Of a stretch of DNA of 64,000 nucleotides, positions 44,159 to 56,532 are shown in pieces. Source of the stretch: Stomoxys calcitrans (Eukaryota > Arthropoda > Insecta > Diptera > Muscidae). The stretch is from NCBI RefSeq assembly GCF_963082655.1, contig NC_081554.1, positions 45,504,291 through 45,568,290 on the forward strand, written 5' to 3'. The first letter of the stretch is position 1, and every line of letters begins with the position of its first letter. The notes beneath the pieces were generated by a model. That model was not told the DNA's origin. It did no database searches and saw nothing but the letters and a program-made list of their open reading frames with translations. Made by a program: the position numbers and the translations under genes.

Positions 44159-45589
44159 AATGTCACAAATATCGATTTCTGGCGAAGCGTCGAGAAATAA
44201 AACTATAGAACATCAGCTGTGAAGATGTTACATACCAGTTTCTCATTTTCCTAGGGGACTGGTTTGAATTGGCTGATATGACCATCGGGAAGTTATTTAG
44301 TTTTTTGAACTAGAAGGCATTCTCCTTCACCTGTTGCTGGTCTTTCATCTAAGTTATGTGGAGAAAATTAAGAAAAATTTATTTTTGGCATCACTCATGT
44401 ACTTTTCGAGATACGACTGTGAAATAAACATTCATTCTGGTGTGTCATTTACCTATATCTTGTGCTATAATCAATTTTTCTATGCGGCCTTTTGCTAGAT
44501 TTAGCTTTTTACTACGTAACTTTTTACTACATAACTCACGGTAGGGTAGCTAGGTTTCCAAAAAAACTCCAAATGAAATTATCTTTGTACCTGCATCTCT
44601 TTAAGCATTTTTGTCCAAATTTGAATATTAATGTGTGCTTCATGCAAGCCACGTTGCTGGTGCCTTTCAAAAGATTGCAAAACCTTGACTTACTGTACAC
44701 TGTCACCTTTCTGACAAAAGACACACTGAAGCACACACAGAGCCCATTTGTTATCCTGTTTAGTGTCCATGCGAAAGCAAAAAAACCAGGCCATCTCCCT
44801 TGCTAGGACATCGCACATGCAATATTTGCTGAAAGTGAGATGTTTTTTGCGTAGATTTCTCCCGACACAATGAAAGCAATTTCTCTGTTTAGTGCCACTG
44901 AGTTGAGTTTTGAATGCTTTTTGCAGCATGCTAGAGCTATGTTGTCTGAAAATAAATATTTTATCAGATTTCCTTTCTTTTGCAATTCAGTTTGTCACTT
45001 ATTTGGTGATTAATGTTTCTTTTGTCTTTGTATTCGCTCCTTTGAAGTGGCAAAGTCAACACGGAAGCCTAAGGAGAACAAGCATTTGTGGGTGTTCCCT
45101 ATAACTTTCACTTACATATATCACCAAACTGCCTTTGGCTCTTGGTGTTTTGTACAGATCATGGCAAGTATGTAAAGTAGGAGGAAATGATAAGACCGGT
45201 AGTTCTGATGACCGGGCCGAATTCTAATTAGGCACTACCACGTGATAAACTTTTGCGAAAACAAATTCAAGGGAAAATCTCTTACGTAATATATTTTTAT
45301 GTCGGATTTGGGGCACTTGTTGGGAATTTCGCAGAATTTAGAGCAACTGATTTATTTCAAGAAGAAAGGAAAATCATTCGATTGTTCTGTGAAATACTGA
45401 ATAATCTATGGCATCTATTTTCTAAGAGGTAAATTCGGCGAAGCAGAACTTTTCAAAATGACTCGTAGTGGTTGAAATGCCTTCTTAGCTTTTCGGCAGG
45501 TGGAAATAGCGCACTGTACGACGAATTTCTGAAGAAAAATAAAGTTGGTCGTATGAAGTCTAATTCGTTGTGCTGCTAAATTAAACGCT
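44159..45589. other. Non-coding DNA without recognised repeats
   Basis: A 104-residue frame (44,492-44,806) has no recognisable domain, and its antisense is also open. There is no evidence of splicing signals that would make a gene. Confidence 0.5.
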
Positions 45590-47018
45590 AATTCGACACC
45601 CACCACCGTAGGATAGGGGGTATATTCATTTAGTCATTCCGTTGGCAACACATCGAAAGATAAATTTCCGACCCTAAAAAGTGCAAATATATTTCGGATC
45701 GTCGTAAAATTCTAAGACGATTTAGCGATATCCGTGTGTCTGTCCTTCTGTCTGTCCGTCTGTCTGTTGTAATCACTCTACAGCCTTCAAAAATTGAGAT
45801 ATTGAGCTGAAATTTGGCATAGATACGTCTTTTAGATGCACGCTGGTTAAGTTTTTGAACTGGTCAAATCGGACCCTATTTGGATATAGCTGCTATATAG
45901 ACCGATTTTCCGATAAAAGGTCTTTTGCCCATAAATGCTTTATTTTTTTTCGATTTCGCCGAAATTTTGAAACAATGAATATTATTAGGCCTACCGACAA
46001 CTGACCCAAATAGGGTCCATATCGGACTATAATTAGATATAGCTGCCATATAGACTGATCTCCCGATAAAGGGTCTGAAGCCAATAAAAGGTTTATTTAT
46101 TACCCGATTTCGCTGAAATTTCACACAGAGGGTTACCTTAGGCCTCCTGCTATCTGACTTAAATATGGATCAAATCGGAATATATTGAGGTATAGCTGCC
46201 ATATAGACCGATCTCCAGATAAAGGGTCTAAAGCCCATAAAAGCTTTATTTTTTAACCGATTTAGATGAAATTTGAAACATTAAGTAGCTTTACGCCTCC
46301 TAACATAGGACCCAAATATTCTTCAGATCGGACTATATTTAGATATAGCTGCCATATATACCGATCTCCAGATAAAGTCTCTAAAGACCATAAACGCTTT
46401 ATTTTTTAACCGATTTCGCTGAAATTTGAAACATTGAGTTTCTTTTCCCGTTTTAACATAGGACCCAAATATAGTTCAGATCGGATTATATTTAGATATT
46501 GCTGCCATATAGACCGATCCCCCAATAAGGGGTCTGAAGGCCATAAAAGCTTTATTTTTTATCCGATTTCGCTGAAATTTGGAACAGTGCGCAGTTTTAA
46601 GCCTTTCAACATCCGACTTAAATATGGTCCAGATCGGACTACATTTACATATAGCTGCCATATAGACCGATCCCCCGATAAGGGGTCTGAAGGCCATAAA
46701 AGCTTTATTTTTTAGCCGATTTCGCTGAAATTTGAAACATTAAGTAGTTTTACGCCTCTTAACATAGGACCCAAATATGGTACAGATCGGGTTATATTTA
46801 GATATAGCTACCATATATACTTATCTGCCGATTAGGGGTCTGAAGCCCATAAAAGTTGTATTTTTTAACCGATTTAGCTGAATGTTGAAACAGTGGGTAG
46901 TCTTAGTTTTCTCTACATCCGCCCCAAATATGAATGATTCGGATCGGACTATATTTAGATATAGCTGCCATACAGATCGATAGCCCGATAAAGGGTCTGA
47001 AGCGAATAACAGCTTTAT
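45590..47018 (-). repeat. Family A-type repeat (older copy, left part), minus orientation
   Basis: The inverse tail (CACCCACCACCGTAGGATAG, then GTCTGTCCGTCTGTCTGTTG) is at 45,598-45,770. Monomers with ATAAAAGCTTTATTTTTTA at about 153-bp steps (near 46,235, 46,391, 46,543, 46,697 and 46,850) run to 47,018. The next monomer is split there by another family A copy and resumes at about 48,065. Confidence 0.85.
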
Positions 47019-48064
47019 AACAACCTCCACCATAGGATGAGGGTATATTAATTTCGTCATTCTGTTTGTAACACCTCGAAATATCCCTCTGAAACCCCAT
47101 AAAGTATATATATTCTTGATCGGCATGTCATTTTAAGTTGATCTAGCCATGCCCGTCCGTCCGTCTGTCCATCGGTCCGTCCGTCCGTTTGTCCGTCCGT
47201 CTGTCTGTCGAAAGCACACTAACTTTTGAACGACTAAAGCTAGTCGCTTGAAATTTTGCAAGAATACTTCTTATTAGTGTAGGTCAGTTGGGATTGTAAA
47301 TAGGCCAAATCGGTCTATGTTTTGATATAGCCGCCATATAAACCGATCTTGGGTCTGGGCTCCTTGAACCTCTAGAGGGCAGAAATCTTGTCCGAATTGA
47401 CTGAAATTTTGCCCGTAGTATTTTGGTATCATTTCCAAAAACTGCGCTAAGTATGGCTCAAATCGGTCCATGTTTTGATATAGCTGCCATATAAACCGAT
47501 CTTGGGTCTTGACTTCTTGAGACTCTAGAGGGCACAATTCTCGTCCGATTTGGTTGAAATTTCGCATGAGGTGTTTTGTTATGACTTCCAAGAACTGTGC
47601 TAAGTATGAGGCAAATCGGTACATAACCTGATATAGCTGCCATATAAACCGATCTGGGATCTTGACTTCTTGAGCCTTTAAAGGGCGCAATTATCATCCG
47701 ATTTGGGAGAAATTTTTTACAACGGCTTCTCTCATGACCTTCAACATACGTGTGTAATATGGTCTGAATCGATCAGTAGCTTGATACAGCTCCCATATAA
47801 ACCTATCTCCCGATTTTGCTTCTTGAGCCCCTATTAGGCGCAATTCTGATCCGAATGAACTAACAATGACTTCTCCAATGTTCAGCATTCATTTATGGTG
47901 TGAATCGGACTATAACTTGATATTGCTCCAATAGCATAACAATTCTTTTTCATTATTCTTTGTTTGCCTAAAAAGAGATACCGCGCATAGAACTTGACAA
48001 ATGCGATCTATGGTGGAGGGTATATAAGATTCAACCCGGCCAAACTTAGCACGCTTTTACTTGT
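47019..48064 (-). mobile_element. Family A unit inserted into an older family A copy
   Basis: A discrete unit of about 1.05 kb. One end is AACAACCTCCACCATAGGAT, the other GCACGCTTTTACTTGTT. CCTCCACCATAG near one end and CTATGGTGGAGG near the other are perfect 12-bp inverted repeats. The host monomer is interrupted within GCTTTAT...TTTATCCGATTTCG, so both edges can be read. Confidence 0.85.
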
Positions 48065-48412
48065 TTTTTATCCGATTTCGCTGAAATTTGAAACAATAGC
48101 TTGAGGCCACCCGCCATCCGACCCAAATATGTTTCAAATCGGACTATATTTAGATATAGCTGTAATAAAGACCGATCTGCCGATTAAGGTCCTGAAGTTC
48201 ATAAAAGCTTTATTTATTACCCGATTTTTTTGAAATTTGAAATGCAAAATTCAACAGTGACATGTATTTATTAACCCACACAATATCCGTGTCGAATTTG
48301 GGTGCATAAATTATCCAATTTTGTGCCGAAAGGGGGTTTTCATATATACCCGAGGTGGTGGGTATTCAAAGTTCGGCCCGGCCGAACTTAATGCCTTTTT
48401 ACTTGTTTTTGT
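48065..48412 (-). repeat. Older family A copy, right part
   Basis: It resumes TTTATCCGATTTCGCTGAAA, carries two monomers and ends in the inverse head (GGCCGAACTTAATGCCTTTT, then TACTTGTTTTT). Confidence 0.82.
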
Positions 48413-49266
48413 GCAAATACCTAAAACTGCTATGTGGCCGCTAACATGGCCAACAACAAGTTCCATACAAAGTGCTTGAAAATTTCGTATATACACTTTT
48501 TGGGCAATAATAAGTAGCAATGTGCAACAATAGGCTACAAATTACAACCAGCAGCTTCAGCAATAGCGCTAGCAACACAATGCTGCCACAAAACGTTCAA
48601 CCGGATATAGAATTAAAAAAGACCTTCCTACTGATACACACACACACACACTCACACATACAATTAAAAAATGCAAAAATATACACATTAAGATTCAAGC
48701 ACACACACACACACTCAAATTTATATAAGCTTCATTACTCGCTCTGCTTCTAAATATATCAGCATAAATTGCGGTTGGATTTTGCTGACAAATTTTTGGT
48801 CATTAGTTAAAATTGTGTTAAAATTTTGTGGCATTTGTGGTCAGCGTGCATTTTATTTTACCTACCGACTGACTACCCCACATTTTTTATGTGTGTATTC
48901 TGCCTGCTTTTCAAGTACACAGTTCTATTGTCAGTGCCCCCAAACCATGGGCATACTTGCCATTTGCAGCCATAGTTGTGTTTGGAGCTCGCTCAAGCTG
49001 CATTCGCAGCACTTTTATTTATTATAATAAGTTGAAAAATTCAGATCAGACAGCTTAAGCTGCTTAGTTGCTAGACATGTTTGCCGGGCTATGGTAACCA
49101 AAATTTTCCACTGTATTGCAGCTGCTATGTGGCGAAATATGGTTGAGGTGCGGTGCACATTGGAGAATTACACTTCAAAGTTAAGAAAAATTTTGCAAGC
49201 AAGGGACGGAAAAACTCAGTTGTAGTGAACTGTAACATGAAGAGTTTTCCCACAAAAGGTGTTATT
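48413..49266. other. Non-coding DNA with CA microsatellites
   Basis: CA runs lie at 48,636-48,651 and 48,699-48,714. No gene is seen. Confidence 0.55.
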
Positions 49267-50481
49267 ATACCCACCACCATAGGATAGGGGGGTATATTCA
49301 TTTAGTCATGCCATTTGTAACACACCGAAATATCTATTTCAGACCCTAACCAGTAAGGAGGGGAAAAAGTCGGGCTGTGCAGACTGTATAATACCCTACA
49401 CCTTCCCTATAAACACAATGTGGGAGCCATATCCAATTCTGAACCAATTTTGATGGACTTCGGCATATGTTTTTCGATGGGTTATTAAACAATCTGTATC
49501 AAATTTTGAGCATATATCTTCAAACTGTAATAACTACGGTTGAAAAATGACAACATTATTACAAATTACCCAAAATCTGACCAACATATATATGGGAGCT
49601 CTGCGAGCAAACTTCTGAGATAATGTGTTGGTCGTCGAGGAACGCGTTGTGCAAAATTTTGGCAAAATTGATCAAACAATGCGCTTGCAGTGGCTCATTG
49701 AGTGAAAATCGGACGATATACATATATGAATCTGGGCCGATTTATATGAAATTCACCAGTCGAGAGTCATAAGAAAATCCTTCTTGAAAAATTTCGAGAG
49801 AATCGGTTAAAAAATGAGCACTTTATTGCAATATTTCTTAAAATTAGACGAACATATATATGGGACCTATACCTAAATCTGAGCCGATTCGTCGAGAAAA
49901 TTGTTTTGCAAAATTATGGCAAAGTGCGCTTTCTGTGACTCTAGAAGTTAAAATGGGGCGATATATGTATATGAGAGCTATATCTAAATCTGAACCGATT
50001 TCCATGAAATTCACCAGTAATGTCGAGAGTCATAAGGAAATCCTTCCTGCCAAATTTCGAGAGAGTTGGTAAAAAAATGAGCATTTTATTGCAATATTAT
50101 TGCAAATCGGAGGAACATATATATGGGAGATATATCTAAATCTGAACCGATTTCGAGCAAACTTTATAGACATTGTGGAAGTCGCCAAGGAATGCGTTGT
50201 ACGAAGTTTTAGAAAGATTGGTCAATAAATGCGCTTGCTGTGGCTCTAGGAGTGAAAATCGGGTGATATATATATATATGGGAGCTATATCCAAATCTGA
50301 ACTGATTTTTTCCAATTTCAATAGGTTTTGTCTCTAGGCCGAAAAACATGCTGGTGCCAAATTTTAAGACGATAGGATGAAAACTGCTATCTGTACTTTG
50401 TACACAAATTAACATGGACAGAGGGAGAGGCAGACCCACAGGTAAACGGACGGGCAGACAGACGGACATAGCTAAATCGTT
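49267..50481. repeat. Repeats of a third monomer type
   Basis: A short inverse family A tail (49,267-49,355, ATACCCACCACCATAGGATA) is followed by a unit beginning AAAAAGTCGGGCTGTGCAGA. Four or five monomers share TATATATGGGAGCTATATC and AAATCTGAACCGATTT, ending in a GGACAGAGGGAGAGGCAGAC run. It may be a sister family. Confidence 0.65.
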
Positions 50482-50612
50482 TCGGTTTATATGAGAGCTA
50501 TATCAGGTTATAGACCGATTTGGACCGTACTTGACATAGTTGGTGAAAGTCGTAACATAACACTACATGCAAAATTTCAGCCAAATCAGACAAAAATTGC
50601 GGCTTGTAAGGT
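50482..50612 (+). repeat. Family A fragment, single monomer
   Basis: TATATCAGGTTATAGACCGA through AATTGCGGCTTGTAAGG, without head or tail. Confidence 0.7.
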
Positions 50613-50634
50613 AGAGAACGAATTTCATAATAAA

Positions 50635-51631
50635 AGGTGGGCCCAAGTACTTGGGGGGTCACACCAGCGCCAAAGCCCCTTAAAATAGATTTATTAGACG
50701 ATCATGACAATATGGGACTCAAATGAAAGGTATTCGGGAGTAGATAACGAATATGGTCAGGAAGTAGGAATAGGCTTTATAATTTATTGATAACGGAAGG
50801 GGGCAGACCCTTCACCGTTACCCCAAAAACACCAACCAAAATCAAAAGTGGACCGATAAGGACAATATGGGTATCAAATGAAAAGTGTGCATGAGTAGAT
50901 AACGAATCTGGCATAAAAATTCATGTTGAAGTATAGGGGGGTCCCCCCAAGCCCACAAAAACGCCCAATCACTTATATAAGGGACTCGGTTTGTATGTTC
51001 CGTATAGAATGAAAAACGGCAGAACCGATTTTCTTGAAATTTTCGCATATTGTGTAGGTTGGTCTAGAAGGAAACATAGCCTATTAATTTTTCGGTATCG
51101 GAAGGGAGACGGACCCTCCCCCTTATGCCATAAACTTAACCCCAAATACAAAGTGGACCGATCGGGACAATATAGGTATCAAATGAAAGGTATTGGAGAG
51201 TAGGATACGAATATGGTATTAAAAATTGAGTCTAAGTACCCATTGAGTACCCATAAGTACCCAACCCCAAAACTGCCCCAAACAGACATATTGGACGTTC
51301 ATTTCAATATGGGGCTCAAATGAAAAGTATTCGAGAGTAGAATTGGAATATGGCATAAAAAATCAAATCGAAGTTTAGGGGGTCATGGCACCATCCAAAA
51401 ACGCTATTAGACCCAATACAACTATACGATACTTGGCTGAACCGATTTTTTTATAATTTTCCTAGATTGTATACGTTTGTCTGGAAGGAAACATAGGCAA
51501 TATAATTTTTAGATATCGGGGGGAAGGGGTATCTTCCCCTTTACCCCAAAAACGCCATCCATATCCGAAAGTGATCCGATGGGCACAATAATGGTATTAA
51601 ATGAAAGGTATTAGAGAACAGAACACGAATC
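50635..51631 (-). repeat. Family B repeat, minus orientation
   Basis: The plus strand shows GGACTCAAATGAAAGGTATT-like phrases three or four times and GGAAGGAAACATAG.. blocks, the inverse of 7286-8313. It directly abuts the satellite. Confidence 0.75.
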
Positions 51632-52857
51632 TTCTTAGCAAAACTAAGGAAGTTACAGCTATTGCAAACTCACATTGGTTTTTTGCATTTTTTGGATGTG
51701 AATTATGCAATTATGAAGCAATACTCTAAAGTTTTCAAGGAAATAGGAAAGAGTATTGCCTCGTCCAGCACCATTACGGAAAGAGATTTTCTTCACGAAT
51801 CCAGAATTTTGAAATTCGCAAAACTAAAGATGTTACAGCAATTTCAAACTCACCTTAATTTTTTTAACAATTTTTCGGATATTAATTATGCGATTTTGAG
51901 CTTGTTTTTTGAAGGAAAAACATGGGAGTTGCAATAATACGAATCTTTTGCCATAATCTTCAATACTGTATACTCAACTCGAAAAATTTTTTCGCTTCAA
52001 AAATTGCAAATTTTCACAAGGGGTTAGCCTTTGCTAAAAAAATGCGAAAAATATAAAATGTTAAATTTTAAATAATTCTGTTTATTGTACGAATCTTCTT
52101 CGAATTTCAAATTGCGGAATGCTGGAAAATTTTCGAAATTTGAAAAAATGAAGGAGTTATAGCGTTTTTTGCCAGGAAAGCGACTTGGAATTTTTACTCC
52201 AAAAAAAATTTTGTATTTGCGATGTTTTTCATAGAAAACTTGTTAGTATTGCTTTATCCAGCACCACTGCAGAAAGAGATTTTCCACAAGTCCAACGGTG
52301 TCTGAAAATTTTTGAAGTTCGCAAAACTATAGAAGTTACAGCAATTGCAAACTCCAGTTGATTTTTTTAATTTTTTGGATTGTGCGATTTTTAAGCAATT
52401 TTCTAACGTTTTCAAGGAAATAGAAACGATTATTGCTTAATCCAGCACCATTATGGAAAGAGATTTTCCTCACGAATCTAACGGTGTCCTCGGAATTTCA
52501 AAATTTACAAAACCAAAGATGTAACAGCAACTTCAAACTCACTTTGATTTTTTTTAGCATTTTTCGGAGACTTATTATCCAATTTTGAGCTTGTTTTTTA
52601 ACGAAGAAACATAGGAGTTGCACCAATACGAATCTTTTTGCCATAATCTTCAATACTGTATACTCAACTCGAAATTTTTTTTCCCATCAAAATTTTGAAA
52701 TTTTCATAAGGGGTTAGCCTTTGCTAAAAAAATGCCAAAAAATAAAATGTGAAATTTTATGTAATTCTGTTTATTGTACGAATCTTCTTCGAATTTCAAA
52801 TTACGGAATGCTGGAAAATTTTCGAACTTCTAAAAATTGAAGGAGTTACAGCGTTTT
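51632..52857 (+). repeat. Satellite array, diverged left units
   Basis: The landmark TACTGTATACTCAACTCG occurs near 51,966 and 52,656, giving a unit of about 690 bp. These units differ from those after 60,908 at many positions. The small frames inside are by-products of the repeat. Confidence 0.88.
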
Positions 52858-54465
52858 TGGCCTACTTATTCCCGGAAAACATATAATAAAACTAATGAGC
52901 CCTCCCAAAGCTTCTACGGAAATAGCACGATATCTGTTCCACTAACAACATCTGATACTGTACAGCATTATTTGAGGAATATGAAATGTTCCTACAATAC
53001 AGGTTCAGATGGTATCCCTAGCAATATTCTTAAGCACTGCGCAAATTCCCTGTCCGGTGTTCTCTCAATATTGTTTAATGAATCTTTACGGAAACAATAT
53101 TTCCCTCCATTATGGAAAAATTCTTTCATTATACCCCTGTTTAAAAGTGGATGTAAATCTGAAGTCACCAACTACAGAGGAATCGCAAAGCTTAGCGCTA
53201 TTCCGAAACTTCTTGAAAAAATCATCACTGACTCACTGTCTCATCAAGTTTCTTCACTGTTATCACGATGTCAGCATGGATTTCGTAAATCGTACTCAAC
53301 TGCAACAAATGTTTTGGAATTAATTACAATTGTAAACGAAGGATTTAGAAATCGTTTGCAAACTGACTATATATGTACTGATTTTAGCAAGGCTTTTGAT
53401 AAGGTAAATCATAGTCTTCTATTACACAAGCTAGACCTCCTGGGGTTTTCAGACTCGTTGCTAGCATGGATATCAAATTACCTGTCTAATCGCACTCAAA
53501 CTGTAAAATTTAATGATTCTGTTTCTAAAACTATTGATGTTTAATCTGGAGTCCCACAGGGTAGTCACCTTGGGCCTATTTTGTTTTCATTATTTATTAA
53601 TGATCTACCATCCACTGCCACTTTCTCTCGAGTACTTATGTATGCAGACGATGTTAAACTTTTCAAAACCATTCAAAATGACAGAGATCAACTGAAACAA
53701 CAATCCGACCTTGACCGATTATACGATTGGTGTCAACTGAATCTAATGGAATTGAACATAAAAAAATTTAAACATATATCGTTTTACAGATTAAATCATC
53801 TAACAACAATTTACTCTATAAACGGTTCGCCCCTAGAAACTGTGGAATCAATCATGGATCTTGGCTTCTTGTTAAATCAATGGTTAAACTATAGATCACA
53901 TATATCTATGACGATCAATAAAGCCTATGGTTCTTTAGGATTTGTTAAGCGTTGGAGCAAAGAGTTTGTTGATCCAATCGTCACAAAAAGTCTATACACA
54001 TCCCTTGTTCGACCGATACTGGAGTATGGTTCTATAATATGGTGCCCAAATTATAAAATCCACTGGAATTCAATTGAGTCTGTGCAAAAACAGTTCGTGT
54101 TATTCTGCTTACGTAGACGTAACTGGACATTTAATACTTTACCATCTTATAAAGAAAGATTAAATTTGATCAAATTGCCTTCGTTGGAAAGTCGGCGTAC
54201 AATGCTGAATCTGAATTTCATGTTAAATATACTTAACGGAAACTTGAAGTCGGAGTTTCTGTTGGAACACATCTACTTGAACGTGCCGCTGAGACCTTCA
54301 CGAAATTTTAATCTTCTTCATGTTGAATACTATCGTACGAATTTTGCGAACAATGACCCATTTAGGCGTTTATGTGTTAAATTTAATAAATTTTACAATA
54401 ATATAGATCTGTGCGAAAACAAATATTCTTTAAAGAAAAAGATTATTATTTTGCTGAATTCGTAG
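52858..54465 (+). pseudogene. Reverse transcriptase (Jockey/CR1-like) with one in-frame stop
   Basis: Two stretches lie in the same frame. The first (up to 53,544) has TGSDGIPSNILK, FKSGCKSEVTNYRGI and CTDFSKAFDKVNH, with the first catalytic Asp. It stops at a TAA (53,542-53,544) directly before SGVPQGSHLGPILFSLFIND. The second continues with LMYADDVKLFK (catalytic Asp pair intact), then FKHISFYR, MDLGFLLNQWLNYRSHI, VRPILEYGSIIW and a C-terminal tail to 54,465. The catalytic residues are all present; only the nonsense codon and the lost 5' half inactivate it. Clade assignment is by eye. Confidence 0.88.
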
Positions 54466-54564
54466 TTATTAAGCTTATTTTGTATATATTGTATATAGTC
54501 TAGTCTGTAAGGATTATAATATCTATAGACAAATAAATAAAAAAAAAAAAAAAAAAAAAAAAAA
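52858..54564 (+). mobile_element. 5'-truncated non-LTR retrotransposon with poly(A) tail
   Basis: The satellite reading GGAGTTACAGCGTTTT breaks at about 52,858 and resumes at 54,565 with CGACTTTGAATTTTTAC. The insert holds a reverse transcriptase and a short 3' UTR, with ACAAATAAATAA before about 24 A residues. No endonuclease or ORF1 is present. No clear target duplication is visible; about 10 bp of satellite seem missing instead. Confidence 0.9.
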
Positions 54565-55932
54565 CGACTTTGAATTTTTACTCCAAAAAGAATTTGTTTT
54601 TGCGATGTTTTTTATAGCAAACTTATTAGTATTGGTTAATCCAGCACCACTACGGAAAGAAATTTTCCACACAAATCCAACGGTGTCTGAACGGTGCAAA
54701 CTCACGTTGGCGTTTTTGATTTTTTTTTTGATATCAATAATGCGATTTTGAAGTAATTCCCTAAACGTTTCAAAGAAATACAAAAGAGTATTGCTTCGTC
54801 CAGCACCATTACAGAAAGAGATTTTCAACACAAATCCAATGGTGTTTAAAAAAATTTTGAAGTTCGCAAAACTAAGTAAGTTACAGCAATTTCAATCCAA
54901 CGGTGTCTTCAGAATTTTGAAATTCGCAAAACTAAAGATGTTACAGCAATTTCAAACTCACCTTAATTTTTTTAACCATTTTTCGGATATTAACTATGCG
55001 ATTTTGAGCTTGTTTTTTGAAGGAAAAACATGGGAGTTGCATTAAACCGAATTTTTTGCCGTAATCTTCAATACTGTATACTCAACTCGAAATTTTTTTT
55101 CGCATCAAAAATTGAAAATTTTCATAAGGGGTTAGCCTTTGCTAAAAAAATGCAAAAAAAATAAAATGTTGAATTTCAAGTAAATCTGTTTATTGTTCGA
55201 ATTGTCTTCGAATTTCAAACTGCGGAATGCTAGAAAATTTTCGAAATTCGAAAAAATTAAGGAGTTACAGCGTTTTCGAGCTTGAAAACGACCTTGAATT
55301 TTTACGCCCAAAAAATATTGGTTTTTGCGATGCTTTTCACTGAAACCTTTACAGTATTGCTTCATCTGGCACCTCTACGGAAAGGGATTTTCTTCACGAA
55401 TCCAACGGTGTCTTCAGAATTTTGAAATTCGCAAAACTAAAGATGTTACAGATGTTACCAAAAAATATTGGTTTTTGCGATGCTTTTCACTGAAACCTTT
55501 ACAGTATTGCTTAATCTAGCACCTCTACGGAAAGAGGTTTTCCTCACGAATCAAACGGTGTTTGAAAACTTTTGATGTTAGCAAAACTAAGGAAGTTACA
55601 GCTATTGCAAACTCACATTGGTTCTTTTGCATTTTTTGGATATGAATTATGCAATTTTGAAGCAATACTCTAAAGTTTTCAAGGAAATAGGAAAGAGTAT
55701 TGCCTCGTCCAGCACCATTACGGAAAGAGATTTTCTTCACGAATCCAACGGTGTCTTCAGAATTTTGAAATTCGCAAAACTAAAGATGTTACAGCAATTT
55801 CAAACTCACCTTAATTTTTTTTAACCATTTTTCGGATATTAATTATGCGATTTTAAGCTTGTTTTTTGAAGGAAAAACATGGGAGTTGCACTAAACCGAA
55901 TTTTTTGCCGTAATCTTCAATACTGTATACTC
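54565..55932 (+). repeat. Satellite array, middle units
   Basis: These continue the unit cut by the non-LTR element. The landmark at about 55,074 and again at 55,923 gives an unusually long unit of about 849 bp. Relative to the 698-bp form it contains an extra block of about 150 bp (repeated TTGCGATGCTTTTCACTGAA at 55,325 and 55,475). Confidence 0.88.
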
Positions 55933-55936
55933 AACT
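55933..55936 (+). repeat. Left target-site duplication of the LTR element
   Basis: AACT immediately before the 5' LTR, matching 60,908-60,911. Removing the element and one AACT restores the satellite phrase CTCAACTCGAAAA. Confidence 0.95.
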
Positions 55937-56074
55937 TGTCAACGACGGTTGACAGTTGTCATTGAGCCGCGAATGAGAGAAGACGTGTCGTGTATTACTG
56001 AATTTCTTTATTTCTTGTATTTTAATAAACACATACTTTTATATCAATAAATCATAAGTTTTTAAATCTTGACA
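55937..56074 (+). repeat. 5' LTR (138 bp)
   Basis: It starts TGTCAACGACGG and ends AAATCTTGACA. Two AATAAA signals lie at 56,024-56,029 and 56,046-56,051. I compared it with the 3' LTR and saw no difference. It is short for the superfamily. Confidence 0.95.
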
Positions 56075-56532
56075 AATTCAGAAGTGGGATCGGAATAAGA
56101 GATCCAAGTTTGGAGTTTATTTTATTGAAATAAATCAACGCCACGGTTTTATGTGTTTAGGATACACGGCTGAAATAAGGGAGAATACACGACTACATTC
56201 AACGGAACGAGTATCATTGACAGCCACACAGACACACGAGAGGAATTCAAAAGTGAATTTCGTCACTCACAAGGGAGTGCAACGAGTTTTGTGTTTGCAT
56301 GTGTGTGCGGAAAAACAAGGAGAAACACGAGATCAAAACAGAAAGCGAGTCAACGGCTGCTTCAAGAAGAGTTTTGCAAGTTTCTTAACGAGAACAATAA
56401 AGCGAGTAACACAAGACCAAGACGGAAAAATTAACGGCTGTTTTGGGAAAAAAAAGTGATTGAGTACTCTAGAGGATCAGACGAAGAAAAGTACTTTCTA
56501 GAATCGAAAGGAAGAAAAACTAAGCTTTAGGA
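56075..56532 (+). other. Leader of the LTR element
   Basis: The primer-binding site should start at about 56,075 (AATTCAGAAGTGGGATCGG). I cannot match it to a tRNA with confidence. A 102-codon frame (56,151-56,459), basic and with a duplicated NGCF motif, lies upstream of gag. It may be an upstream ORF or chance, since the leader sits in another frame from gag-pol. Confidence 0.6.

Noticed and set aside
44492..44806. 104-residue frame as a possible host exon
   Set aside because: No recognisable domain, no supported start context or splice pattern, and the antisense is also open.
56151..56459. 102-residue leader frame as an accessory gene of the LTR element
   Set aside because: No domain is recognised and it lies upstream of gag in a region normally untranslated. 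Kept only as a remark in the leader entry.
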